Shown piece by piece: positions 41,942 to 49,235 of a stretch of DNA of 64,000 nucleotides; the stretch's first letter is position 1; the number at the start of each line of letters is the position of its first letter. Position numbers and translations under genes: made by a program. The DNA comes from Deltaproteobacteria bacterium. Lineage in GTDB: Bacteria; Lernaellota; Lernaellaia; JACKCT01. Location: contig JADLEX010000036.1 in NCBI GenBank assembly GCA_020845895.1, forward strand, positions 1 to 64,000. Direction: 5' to 3'. Below the pieces are notes generated by a model, which worked only from the letters and a program-made list of their open reading frames with translations, was not told where the DNA came from and did not search any database.

Positions 41942-43939
41942 CTACGGAAGCAGCCCCAGCGCGGTCTGCGCGGCGGTATACCCGGAATGCAGCACGGCGG
42001 ACTGGCCACCGCCGGGAAAGGTCCACGCGCTCGCGAGGTACAGGTTCTCGAGCGGCGTTTCGGCCGGCAGGCGTTCGAAGAGGCTCTGGTCGGGCGTCGT
42101 GTGCCAACCGAAGATCGATCCTCGGGGATTGAGCGTGAAACCCCGCATCGTGTGCGGCGTGCCGACGTCCACCACCTCGATGTGGTCGCGAAGTCCCGGC
42201 ACGATCTCGTCGGCGCGATCCACCAGAATCTCGGCGATCTCGCGACGGATTTTGAGGTACTCGGCGTAACTCGTCGGCAGGCCCCATCGGTTTCGCCAGT
42301 CCCACGGAAGCCGCGTCGTGATGGCGATGACGTTCTTGCCGGCCGGGGCGGCCGTGCGGTCGAGCATCGAATAGTTGACGATCGCCATGTTCACCTTTTC
42401 CGGCACACCGTCCGTCGCATACGAAAACCCCTCGACGGCATCCCACGTCTTCGAAACCGAAATTTCGGCGACGCCGTCGAACAGCGGTGACAAGTCGGTA
42501 TCGACCCCCAGCCACACCTGCACCGCGGACAGCCCCACCGTCATGCCGTGGATGTCGTCCACGTAGTCGTCCGGCCAAGGGGCCTCCGGCGCGAGTTCGT
42601 CCACCAGCGACAGGACGTTTGCATTCGCAATGACGATCTGAGGCCGGTAGCAAACGTCATCCTTCGTGCGAACCTGCACCACGCGATTCGCTTCGGTCTC
42701 GATCTGCGTGGCGAGCGTGTCGAGACGCAGGATGCCGCCGTTTTCGACGAAAACATCGGCGAGGGCGTCGGCGAGCGCGCCCGAGCCTCCCTCGAAGTTC
42801 CACCACCCGCCGATGTGGTAACCCATCCACATGACGTTGAAGAACATCGCCGACTCCTCGTCCGGCGGCGCGCCGGCGAGCATCGCAAGCGACGTCCACA
42901 CGGTCCGAAGCCGCGCGTCGTGGATGAAACCGTCGAGGAATTCGCCGAGCGTCATCGACATGTACCCCGCCATGCGGGCGACCGCGCCGGCGTGCGCGGC
43001 GAGGATCGCCAGCAGCTCCGGCGTCTCGCCTTCGTACTCCATGCGGATCATCGCCTTGAAGACGATGTCGAGTTCGTACATCTCCATGAAGAGCTGATCG
43101 ATGCCTTCTGCCTCGTCGGGATACATCTCTTTCAGGTCGGCCCGGAAGGTTTCGACATTGGCGGGCACGTCAAACGTGAACTTGGGGTATTGGAGGCGGA
43201 TGATCGATTCTCCGCGCACGGGCAAGACGCGGTTCCACACGCCGAGCCGGCGCAGCAGCTCGATGTTCATCCCCTGCCGGTTCTCGTCGAGCCCGTCGAA
43301 GCCGTGCAGCGACTGCTCGAAGCGGTAACTGCTCCGTTCGAACCGGCCCATGTACCCGCCGACCTTGTAGTGCTTCTCGATGAGCACGGTCTGAACGCCG
43401 GACTGCGCGAGCGTCACCGCCGCCGCGAGCCCGCCGCCTCCCGCGCCGATCACCACGGCGTCCACCGCCTCGGTCTTCATGCACTCGGGAAAGGTCAGGA
43501 ACTTGTGGCAGACCACACAGTCGTCCGGGCTGCGAAAACCCGAACCGGCGTGCCGGGCGTAATGACAGTCCGCGCAGCCGTCGGTGTCGTGATCCATCCA
43601 CCGGCCCGCGGCGCCGTTGCGCCCGTGGCAGGTCGCGCAGATCGGCGAGCGGTATCCCGCCTCGTGGAAGTCGCCGTGGCAATCGGTGCAGTCAGCCCGG
43701 CCCCAGCCGTCATGATCCTTCGTCAACTGGACGATCGTGAGCCCGGGGGTCGCGCCCGAGAACCCGTCAGGCAAGGGCCGATGCGCTTCGTCGTCCGCGA
43801 GGTCGTCGTCGGTGTCGTCATCCGTGTCGTCGCCGTCACGGTCGACGTACACGGTCTTGGTTTCGCCCGAATCGCACGCGACGCCAAACAGGGACACCGC
43901 GATGGCGGCGGCGAAAACTGCCCGGATTCCTGGCGTCAT
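41942..43939 (-). CDS. Lipid-anchored tetraheme cytochrome fused to a phytoene-desaturase-like flavoprotein
   Basis: The protein has 665 residues from the ATG at 43939. A signal ending LFGVAC (lipid Cys22) precedes a short acidic stalk (DGDDTDDDTDDDLADDE). Four CxxCH heme sites follow at 84-88, 101-105, 122-126 and 141-145. From residue 160 it is a flavoprotein with VVIGAGGGGLAAAVTLA and an IEKH acidic end (dinucleotide fold), GGYMGRFERSSYRFEQS, and a C-terminal AGTAxG-like FPGGGQS...SGYTAAQTAL typical of phytoene desaturase/CrtISO/retinol-saturase relatives. The layout parallels Shewanella flavocytochrome c fumarate reductase but with a different flavin fold. It should sit outside the cytoplasm and exchange electrons between hemes and an unsaturated substrate. 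It needs heme attachment and flavin outside the cytoplasm. Confidence 0.82.
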   Translation of the reverse strand: MTPGIRAVFAAAIAVSLFGVACDSGETKTVYVDRDGDDTDDDTDDDLADDEAHRPLPDGFSGATPGLTIVQLTKDHDGWGRADCTDCHGDFHEAGYRSPICATCHGRNGAAGRWMDHDTDGCADCHYARHAGSGFRSPDDCVVCHKFLTFPECMKTEAVDAVVIGAGGGGLAAAVTLAQSGVQTVLIEKHYKVGGYMGRFERSSYRFEQSLHGFDGLDENRQGMNIELLRRLGVWNRVLPVRGESIIRLQYPKFTFDVPANVETFRADLKEMYPDEAEGIDQLFMEMYELDIVFKAMIRMEYEGETPELLAILAAHAGAVARMAGYMSMTLGEFLDGFIHDARLRTVWTSLAMLAGAPPDEESAMFFNVMWMGYHIGGWWNFEGGSGALADALADVFVENGGILRLDTLATQIETEANRVVQVRTKDDVCYRPQIVIANANVLSLVDELAPEAPWPDDYVDDIHGMTVGLSAVQVWLGVDTDLSPLFDGVAEISVSKTWDAVEGFSYATDGVPEKVNMAIVNYSMLDRTAAPAGKNVIAITTRLPWDWRNRWGLPTSYAEYLKIRREIAEILVDRADEIVPGLRDHIEVVDVGTPHTMRGFTLNPRGSIFGWHTTPDQSLFERLPAETPLENLYLASAWTFPGGGQSAVLHSGYTAAQTALGLLP

Positions 43940-44003
43940 CGGCGAACGGCCTCCCCGGCCATATTCGGTCACCGGCGCTCGTCGGTCAAGAAAAAACGAT
44001 GTT

Positions 44004-44016
44004 GATATCCGATATC
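44004..44016. promoter_or_regulatory. Palindrome upstream of the tetraheme flavoprotein gene
   Basis: GATATC-C-GATATC forms a 13-base palindrome about 65 bases before the ATG at 43939, between the candidate promoter and the start. Possible operator. Confidence 0.35.
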
Positions 44017-44076
44017 TAGTCGATGGGGGCACGTCCCGCCGAGGAACCCTGAACGTTCGTTTTGATCGATGGATTT

Positions 44077-44104
44077 ATCTTATTTAATCTATTTGACCGA
44101 TCAA
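44077..44104 (-). promoter_or_regulatory. Promoter candidate for the tetraheme flavoprotein gene
   Basis: On the minus strand TTGATC (44104-44099) and TAAGAT (44082-44077) are 16 bases apart in a conspicuously AT-rich patch. Complementary TTGATCG/CGATCAA arms bracket it at 44062-44068 and 44098-44104. The rest of the gap 43940-44342 is unremarkable. Confidence 0.35.
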
Positions 44105-44342
44105 TGGGGCGGACTTATGTTTTGACAAGCCCGCCGGAAAACGCGTCACGACGGGCGAAGAAGACGAACCGGCCGCGCTCCTCTTCGCGAGGACCCGGGT
44201 GCCGCGCGGCCGACGCAGCAACCCCGCCCACAATCCTCGGCGCCCTCCCGCCCCACCATCTCACCAACGCATCCCGCCCCCGCCCCGTCGCCAGAGGACG
44301 ACGGGCGCGGGTTCGCCTTTGCGTCCGTAAGCAGCTGAAGAT

Positions 44343-45893
44343 TCAGTAAGCTTTGACCGTAATGCCCAGATTGATGGTGCCGTTCCGCTGCAGAAGATCG
44401 ATCAGAGCACCCATGGTCGGATCGAACTGTAAATTGCAGAAAGGTCGATGATTCGCATTGGCGTCGGTCGTATCGAAAAGGACTTCCATCAGCGGTTTCG
44501 CTCCACGGCCAATGCGCACCACCCCGACATATAGGCTCATGGGCGGCACGCGTTCGGCCAGTTCCAAACGGACCCGCCCCAACGTCGGCGACGTGGGACC
44601 GAATGGGATTTCCAGGTCGGCACCGACGTAGTCGCCGACCTTCGCGAACCGGGTGCATACGGTCAAACCGCCTTTGGGGTCGGTCAACAAGCCACGACGA
44701 ACCGCCCCCGCGTACGCTTTGAGCAGGTCTCTTGCGAGGTCTCGGGAGTTCTTGAGAAAGTAACTCAATCTCGTTCGAAGATTTTCGTGGACCGCGGCAA
44801 TCAGATACGACGGAATGAGTTCCGGATACCTGGATGTTGGATCCGCGGGAAGCGACATCCGATGAAGCGGCGACGGTGCCGACGCCTTGAGGCGCACGAA
44901 CCTTCCCGATGGGTCCGTGCGAATCTCGAACCGCACACTTGGCCCCAGATTGTCGTCGTGGAGATAGAGATGGCGAATGCCGCTGTCCTGCAGATTCACG
45001 GAACCGGCGGTCGGCACCGGCGGCGAACACTCCCGGAATCCCACGGCGCAAACCGCGTGATATTTATCGGAGGAATTCCCCACGCGACCGCCGATCAGGA
45101 CAGGATAACCGGAGCGAATCAGTGTCGCCACACAGGCGGAGAATTTGTCGCGGGTGAATCCGCGAAGATTGCCACGTTGATAGTCCCCCGCCACAATCTC
45201 GGGCTCCAGCCCGGACTCCTTGATCGCCTCTCCAGCCTGTTCGACCGTCAGCCCGTCCGACGGAAACACGCGCGACCCGAGCGACGCCGTGCGATGCGCG
45301 TAACGTGTGATGTCTGCCGTGGTCGGAATCGCGTGATGCGCGTCGAACGCTGAGGAATGGAGCATCGACCAAAGCGCGACCGTGGCGCATGCACTGACGC
45401 CGGTGTCCTGTTGCTGCCACGCGATCCCCTTCACACCGAGAGTCAATCCCGCGACGAGACATTCGTAGACTCTCGACGGCTTGGTGACTCGCGGAGTCGT
45501 GAGCGCGGCGGGATCGGGATACCAGGACAGCACGGTCCGGCCCAGCGGCGCAGTGGGAATGGGTCTGAGGACGACGAACCCGCGATAATGCTCCCGCATT
45601 CGTCCGAGCGCGTCCGCATCTCCACCGAGCGCCGCTTCCATTTCCTTTCGGTCGACAATGTAGCTGAAAAAACGGCACCGTCGGCAGCGATTGATGTATC
45701 CATGCGAGCTCACACCATAAAACGAGGAAAATTCCGAAAGATAATCCCGGTCAAAGTAATTCGGCTCCTCCAGAACGGATTGGACGTTGAGATCGGCCAG
45801 ATAGTGGCGTAGATAGACGGGCTGCTTTCCGCTGCCCAATGCGACTAGCGGATCGTTCGTGGAGTTGAATCGATGAAAGCCTAACGGCCCCAA
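44343..45893 (-). CDS. Papain-like (C39-like) cysteine-peptidase-domain protein
   Basis: The protein has 516 residues with a probable TTG start at 45893, overlapping the upstream gene by 13 bases. The centre has a papain-fold active-site pattern: Gln160-162 for the oxyanion hole, Cys169 in GVSACATVALWSML at a helix start, His279 in DKYHAVCAVGF and Asp313/Asp314/Asn315 in LHDDNLG. An NRCRRC motif near residue 70 could bind metal. There is no signal peptide, so it should act in the cytoplasm. Base composition is visibly less GC-rich than its neighbours and it has a leaky start and a dedicated upstream partner, which suggests an acquired module. The target is unknown; a toxin-like or defence role is only a guess. 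Confidence 0.6.
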   Translation of the reverse strand: MGPLGFHRFNSTNDPLVALGSGKQPVYLRHYLADLNVQSVLEEPNYFDRDYLSEFSSFYGVSSHGYINRCRRCRFFSYIVDRKEMEAALGGDADALGRMREHYRGFVVLRPIPTAPLGRTVLSWYPDPAALTTPRVTKPSRVYECLVAGLTLGVKGIAWQQQDTGVSACATVALWSMLHSSAFDAHHAIPTTADITRYAHRTASLGSRVFPSDGLTVEQAGEAIKESGLEPEIVAGDYQRGNLRGFTRDKFSACVATLIRSGYPVLIGGRVGNSSDKYHAVCAVGFRECSPPVPTAGSVNLQDSGIRHLYLHDDNLGPSVRFEIRTDPSGRFVRLKASAPSPLHRMSLPADPTSRYPELIPSYLIAAVHENLRTRLSYFLKNSRDLARDLLKAYAGAVRRGLLTDPKGGLTVCTRFAKVGDYVGADLEIPFGPTSPTLGRVRLELAERVPPMSLYVGVVRIGRGAKPLMEVLFDTTDANANHRPFCNLQFDPTMGALIDLLQRNGTINLGITVKAY

Positions 45894-46165
45894 CGCCGCT
45901 TGCCCGCATCTGGGCTCTGGGTTGGCAGTTTCAGAATGTCCGATGTGACCGGAGTCAGGAATGATCGCGAAACCGCGTCTTCCTTGACGGGCCGTAAGTC
46001 CGCGAGAAACCGCTGAACCCTAGGATCGGAATCGCGAATCTCGGGAGCCGGCTCGAAGCGACACTGCGACAGCGGCATCGTCCACAGCGAATACTCTGAA
46101 TTCGATGTGGCAGCCCGGACTTTCTTCCTTTTTCGCGTCGATTTTGTCGCCAACTTGCCTCCCAT
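45881..46165 (-). CDS. Small basic protein upstream of the papain-like gene
   Basis: The 94-residue protein begins MGGKLATKSTRKRKKVRAA and continues as a polar, Pro-containing chain without a recognisable fold. It overlaps the papain-like gene by 13 bases, so the two are translationally coupled, and shares its composition. The ATG at 46165 lies only about 10 bases past the -10 box at 46175-46180, implying a leaderless or near-leaderless transcript. It might regulate or inhibit the peptidase, or direct it to nucleic acid through the Lys/Arg patch. No homologue comes to mind. Confidence 0.5.
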   Translation of the reverse strand: MGGKLATKSTRKRKKVRAATSNSEYSLWTMPLSQCRFEPAPEIRDSDPRVQRFLADLRPVKEDAVSRSFLTPVTSDILKLPTQSPDAGKRRWGR

Positions 46166-46174
46166 CGCGATCCA

Positions 46175-46203
46175 AATATAGGGATCGGAAGAAACCCTGT
46201 CAA
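46175..46203 (-). promoter_or_regulatory. Near-consensus sigma-70 promoter for the peptidase pair
   Basis: On the minus strand TTGACA (46203-46198), a 17-base spacer and TATATT (46180-46175) make the best promoter match in the window. The ATG of the small gene is about 10 bases downstream of the -10 box. Confidence 0.65.
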
Positions 46204-46246
46204 ATCCAACCGCCAACAGACCTCACGGTGAGCGATTTACGCATCC

Positions 46247-47134
46247 TCACGGTCGATTTTCGTACACCCACGCGCGGATGTCCTCGACGTAGCCGAGGAT
46301 GAGGAAGGCGTCGTACTCGTACACGGTATTCCAGCGGATGTTTTCCGTGCGAAGAGGCGAGAGGTATCCTGTGGATGACGCCGTCGGGTCGCCGCTGCCG
46401 GGCGTGCCGTGGAACCCACCGACGAACTGCTCGGCGTCGGGGTTGTATACGCCGAGGCCCCAGCCGTTGTCCTGCACCAACGCGGCCCACTTTTCGGTCG
46501 CGCCGAAGTAGGCCCACGGTGGTCCGGAATTCGCGATCTCCTCGACCGGCCCGCCGCTAAACGGCGCGTTCCCGTTGTACGAGAAGAGCCGATGGAAGCG
46601 ATCCGTGGTGTAAACGGCCGGCAGTTCCTGATGGCGCGCGCCGTAGTCGGTGTGATCGGCGCGGTTGTTGGTCAGCTTGTAGTGCACCCGGGCCGCATTG
46701 CCGTCGAGTTCGATCCATTGCTCGAATACGCATTCGCAGGGCACGTTGTCGAGCGCCCATTGCAGCGGGATGGACTTCACGTAGATCGTCGTGCCGTCGT
46801 TGAACTTTTCGAGGACTTCCGACCTGTTGCCGTAGCAGTCGCCCGCGCCGATCGGGTTCCACGGCCAGTCGGGCCAACCCGGGTGCGGATCGCCGTATGG
46901 CTGCGGCCCGGAGTAGTAAGACGGCTGAATTTCCCGGCCCTGGTCCGCGGAGTTGACGAGATTGATGTCATGATTTCGGTAATCGGCAAGGTAGGTGATC
47001 GCGCCGCCCATGTTCAGGTCGACGCCGATCTTGATGACGCCGTTGTCGATGTAGCTCATCTTCTTCGGCTCGGGACAGCCCACGAGCAGAAGCGCGAAAA
47101 CGACAAAGGCCGCGAATAACGCTCGACGTGTCAT
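46247..47134 (-). CDS. Lipoprotein with beta-rich domain, unknown function
   Basis: The protein has 295 residues from the ATG at 47134. The lipobox ends LLLVGC, followed by PEPKK. The mature part begins VIKIGVDLNMGGAITYLADY and has WNPIGAGDCYGNRSEVLEKF, EQWIELDGNAARVHYKLTNN and AYFGATEKWAALVQDNGWGL. The pattern (an aglycone-like opening, then a wide beta sandwich) resembles galactose-mutarotase-like or glycan-binding domains, but I cannot assign a family. It is the second gene after the AAA_14 ATPase on this strand. Frames extending further upstream run into that gene in another phase and are rejected. Confidence 0.75.
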   Translation of the reverse strand: MTRRALFAAFVVFALLLVGCPEPKKMSYIDNGVIKIGVDLNMGGAITYLADYRNHDINLVNSADQGREIQPSYYSGPQPYGDPHPGWPDWPWNPIGAGDCYGNRSEVLEKFNDGTTIYVKSIPLQWALDNVPCECVFEQWIELDGNAARVHYKLTNNRADHTDYGARHQELPAVYTTDRFHRLFSYNGNAPFSGGPVEEIANSGPPWAYFGATEKWAALVQDNGWGLGVYNPDAEQFVGGFHGTPGSGDPTASSTGYLSPLRTENIRWNTVYEYDAFLILGYVEDIRAWVYENRP

Positions 47135-47205
47135 GACCCTGATCTCCACCGATAAAAAACCTGTACGCCTGTCCCGCGCGGAAATCAAATCAACTCCTCG
47201 AGGCG

Positions 47206-48429
47206 TCACAATTCGACGAATGGAACGGCCGTGATGTCCGGCGCGAGCGGCAGGCGTACGGAACCCGGGTACACGACGAACCCCGGCGCGGCGCGGTCTT
47301 TCAGGTCGGAGTGAAACGAACGGATTCCCGCCGCCATTTCGGGTCGCGGCGTGGACGAGAGCTTGACCTCGATGGGGACGAGCCGCCCCGCCGACTCGAC
47401 CAGAAAATCCACCTCCGCGCCCGCGGATGTTCGCCAAAAGTGGATCCGTCCGTCCATTCCGCGATGCACGAGACTTTTCATGATCTCCAGAAAAACCGCC
47501 GTCTCGAATATCGCGCCGCCCATCGGTCCTTCGGCCGCGTGCCGGATGTCGCGAAGCCCGACCAGCCAGCACAATGTTCCGACGTCGGCGAAATAGACCT
47601 TCGGCGTTTTCACCAGCCGCTTGTTGATGTTGGCGAACCAGGGACGCACGACGAACACCTGGGACGACGTTTCCAAAACCGACAGCCATGCCTTGGCCGT
47701 GTTGACGGCCACGCCAATGTCGCGCGCGATGTCCGCGATGTTCAGAAGGCTTCCGCTTCGCGCGGCCAGCGAGCGCAGAAAATTCTGAAACAGGCCGAGG
47801 TCGCCGACCTGTCGCAGCCCACGCACGTCGCGCTCGAGATAGGTCTGCACATAACCCGCGTGCCACAGGGCGGCATCCCGTTTCGGGTCGGTGACGAGTT
47901 CCGGGTAGCCGCCGCGTAAAAATCCGTTCCAGAGAGTCCGACTGGAAACGGCGGGGCGCTCCGTCGCCGGTCGGCGCGTTTCCCACGGCGGCGGCGCATC
48001 GGAAAACCCCACGGCCTCTTTGCGGGAAAAGGGCAACAGACGAAGGATCGCGGCGCGGCCGGCCAGCGATTCGGTCACCCGTTCCATCAGCAGAAGGTTT
48101 TGCGAACCGGTCAGAAGATATTGCCCCCGCCGGTCGCGCTTCGCGTCGATTCTCTCCTTGATGTAGGGGAGCAGTCCCGGCGCGTACTGCACCTCGTCGA
48201 AAATCACCGGCGCCGGATGCATCTCCAGAAAGCCGCGCGGATCGACCGAGGCCGAAGCCCTCACGTCCGGCGGTTCGAGCGAGACGTACTCGTGGCTTTG
48301 CGCGAACAGATGCCGCAAAAGCGTGGTTTTGCCCGACTGCCGCGGCCCCGTGAGAACCACGGCGGGAAATTCCCGGGCGGCTTTTTTCACGAGACCTTCG
48401 ATCGCGCGCGGGCGGTATCGTCGGGTCAT
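47206..48429 (-). CDS. AAA_14/DUF4143 ATPase
   Basis: The 407-residue P-loop ATPase is of the widespread AAA_14-DUF4143 type. Walker A is GPRQSGKT at residues 28-35 and Walker B ends in Asp78-Glu79 (PVIFDEVQ). The sensor-like LLTGSQNLLLM follows. The C-terminal half has GGYPELV, YLERDVRGLRQVGDL and a restriction-endonuclease-like hairpin EVDFLVE...PIEVKLS, typical of DUF4143. These genes are mobile and often sit alone; their cellular job is unsettled. A GGAGG site precedes the ATG, and the promoter is overlain by palindromes at 48454-48476, pointing to autoregulation or another repressor. Confidence 0.88.
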   Translation of the reverse strand: MTRRYRPRAIEGLVKKAAREFPAVVLTGPRQSGKTTLLRHLFAQSHEYVSLEPPDVRASASVDPRGFLEMHPAPVIFDEVQYAPGLLPYIKERIDAKRDRRGQYLLTGSQNLLLMERVTESLAGRAAILRLLPFSRKEAVGFSDAPPPWETRRPATERPAVSSRTLWNGFLRGGYPELVTDPKRDAALWHAGYVQTYLERDVRGLRQVGDLGLFQNFLRSLAARSGSLLNIADIARDIGVAVNTAKAWLSVLETSSQVFVVRPWFANINKRLVKTPKVYFADVGTLCWLVGLRDIRHAAEGPMGGAIFETAVFLEIMKSLVHRGMDGRIHFWRTSAGAEVDFLVESAGRLVPIEVKLSSTPRPEMAAGIRSFHSDLKDRAAPGFVVYPGSVRLPLAPDITAVPFVEL

Positions 48430-48449
48430 GGCGCAACCTCCGATGTGTA

Positions 48450-48477
48450 ATTATGCATTTGAAATGCAAATTTGCAA
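48450..48477 (-). promoter_or_regulatory. Promoter overlain by two palindromes, upstream of the AAA_14 gene
   Basis: On the minus strand TTGCAA (48477-48472) and CATAAT (48455-48450) are 16 bases apart. The spacer is filled by two perfect palindromes that share a TGCA: 48454-48468 (15 bases, TGCATTT-G-AAATGCA) and 48465-48476 (12 bases, TGCAAATTTGCA). A protein bound here would block the promoter. Confidence 0.55.
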
Positions 48478-48593
48478 GTGATCGATACGCCGTCCGCGAC
48501 CCGAAATATCGGCCGATCCCCCCGCCCGCGATCCACTCGTCGCTCGTCGTCGCTCCTTGAATCCCGCGGGGGCGCGATGCACAATCCCGCCCG

Positions 48594-49235
48594 ATGAATC
48601 CCGAGCCCCGCCATACGCGCGCGGCGCGCCGGCTTGGCGCCGCCCTGGTGATCGCGCTGTGCGCGGCGACCCCGGTCCTCGCGACGGAACGGGCGCGGAT
48701 CGAGGTCGCGGCGTGCGTGGTGGAGGACGGCGCGTATCGCCTGAGCTTTCGGCTTTCCGACGTTTTCACGCCCGAAATGACGCAGGCGATTGACGCTGGA
48801 GTGCCGACCACGTTCACGTTCGCGGTCCGCATCCTGCGGGACGTGCCGGGCTGGACGGATGAGCGCGTCGCCGAGTTCGCCGTGCGCCGCACGCTGCATT
48901 ACGACAGCCTGCGTCAGATTTACACGGTGCTTCTTGGCGAATCGGGGACGACGTTGACCTTCAAGGCCGCGCACGAAGCTCGCGAGCGCATGCTCGTGTT
49001 CGATGCGCTGCCGATCGCAACGGTCGGCGCGCTGCCCGCGTCGGGCCCGCTTTACGCGAACGTTCGCGCCGAGATGGAGCGAATTTCGCTGCCCGATTTC
49101 CCCTTTGATCTCTCGTACGTCTTCTTCTTCGCGCCGATCTTCGAGTTCAAGACCGCGTGGACGCGCGTGGATCTGCCTGTTGCGCCCGCGCCCGCCGCGC
49201 CGCCGGCGACGACGCCGGTCCCGGAGGCGAAGTGA
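48594..49235 (+). CDS. DUF4390 periplasmic protein
   Basis: The protein has 213 residues. A signal peptide (about 1-30, ending LATER) precedes a DUF4390 domain: YRLSFRLSDVFTPEMTQAIDAGVPTTF, which is the family opening, then FAVRILRD and LSYVFFFAPIFEFKTAW near the end. DUF4390 genes sit directly ahead of NtrY-like kinases in many deltaproteobacteria, exactly as here. A periplasmic accessory or sensor role for the kinase is a reasonable inference, not an established fact. Its TGA overlaps the GTG of the kinase gene. The last 18 residues are Ala/Pro-rich. Confidence 0.82.
   Translation: MNPEPRHTRAARRLGAALVIALCAATPVLATERARIEVAACVVEDGAYRLSFRLSDVFTPEMTQAIDAGVPTTFTFAVRILRDVPGWTDERVAEFAVRRTLHYDSLRQIYTVLLGESGTTLTFKAAHEARERMLVFDALPIATVGALPASGPLYANVRAEMERISLPDFPFDLSYVFFFAPIFEFKTAWTRVDLPVAPAPAAPPATTPVPEAK

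Noticed and set aside
47135..48892. Upstream extension of the lipoprotein frame at 46247-47134 on the minus strand
   Set aside because: It runs through the AAA_14 gene in another phase and has no recognisable sequence. The lipoprotein signal begins at 47134.
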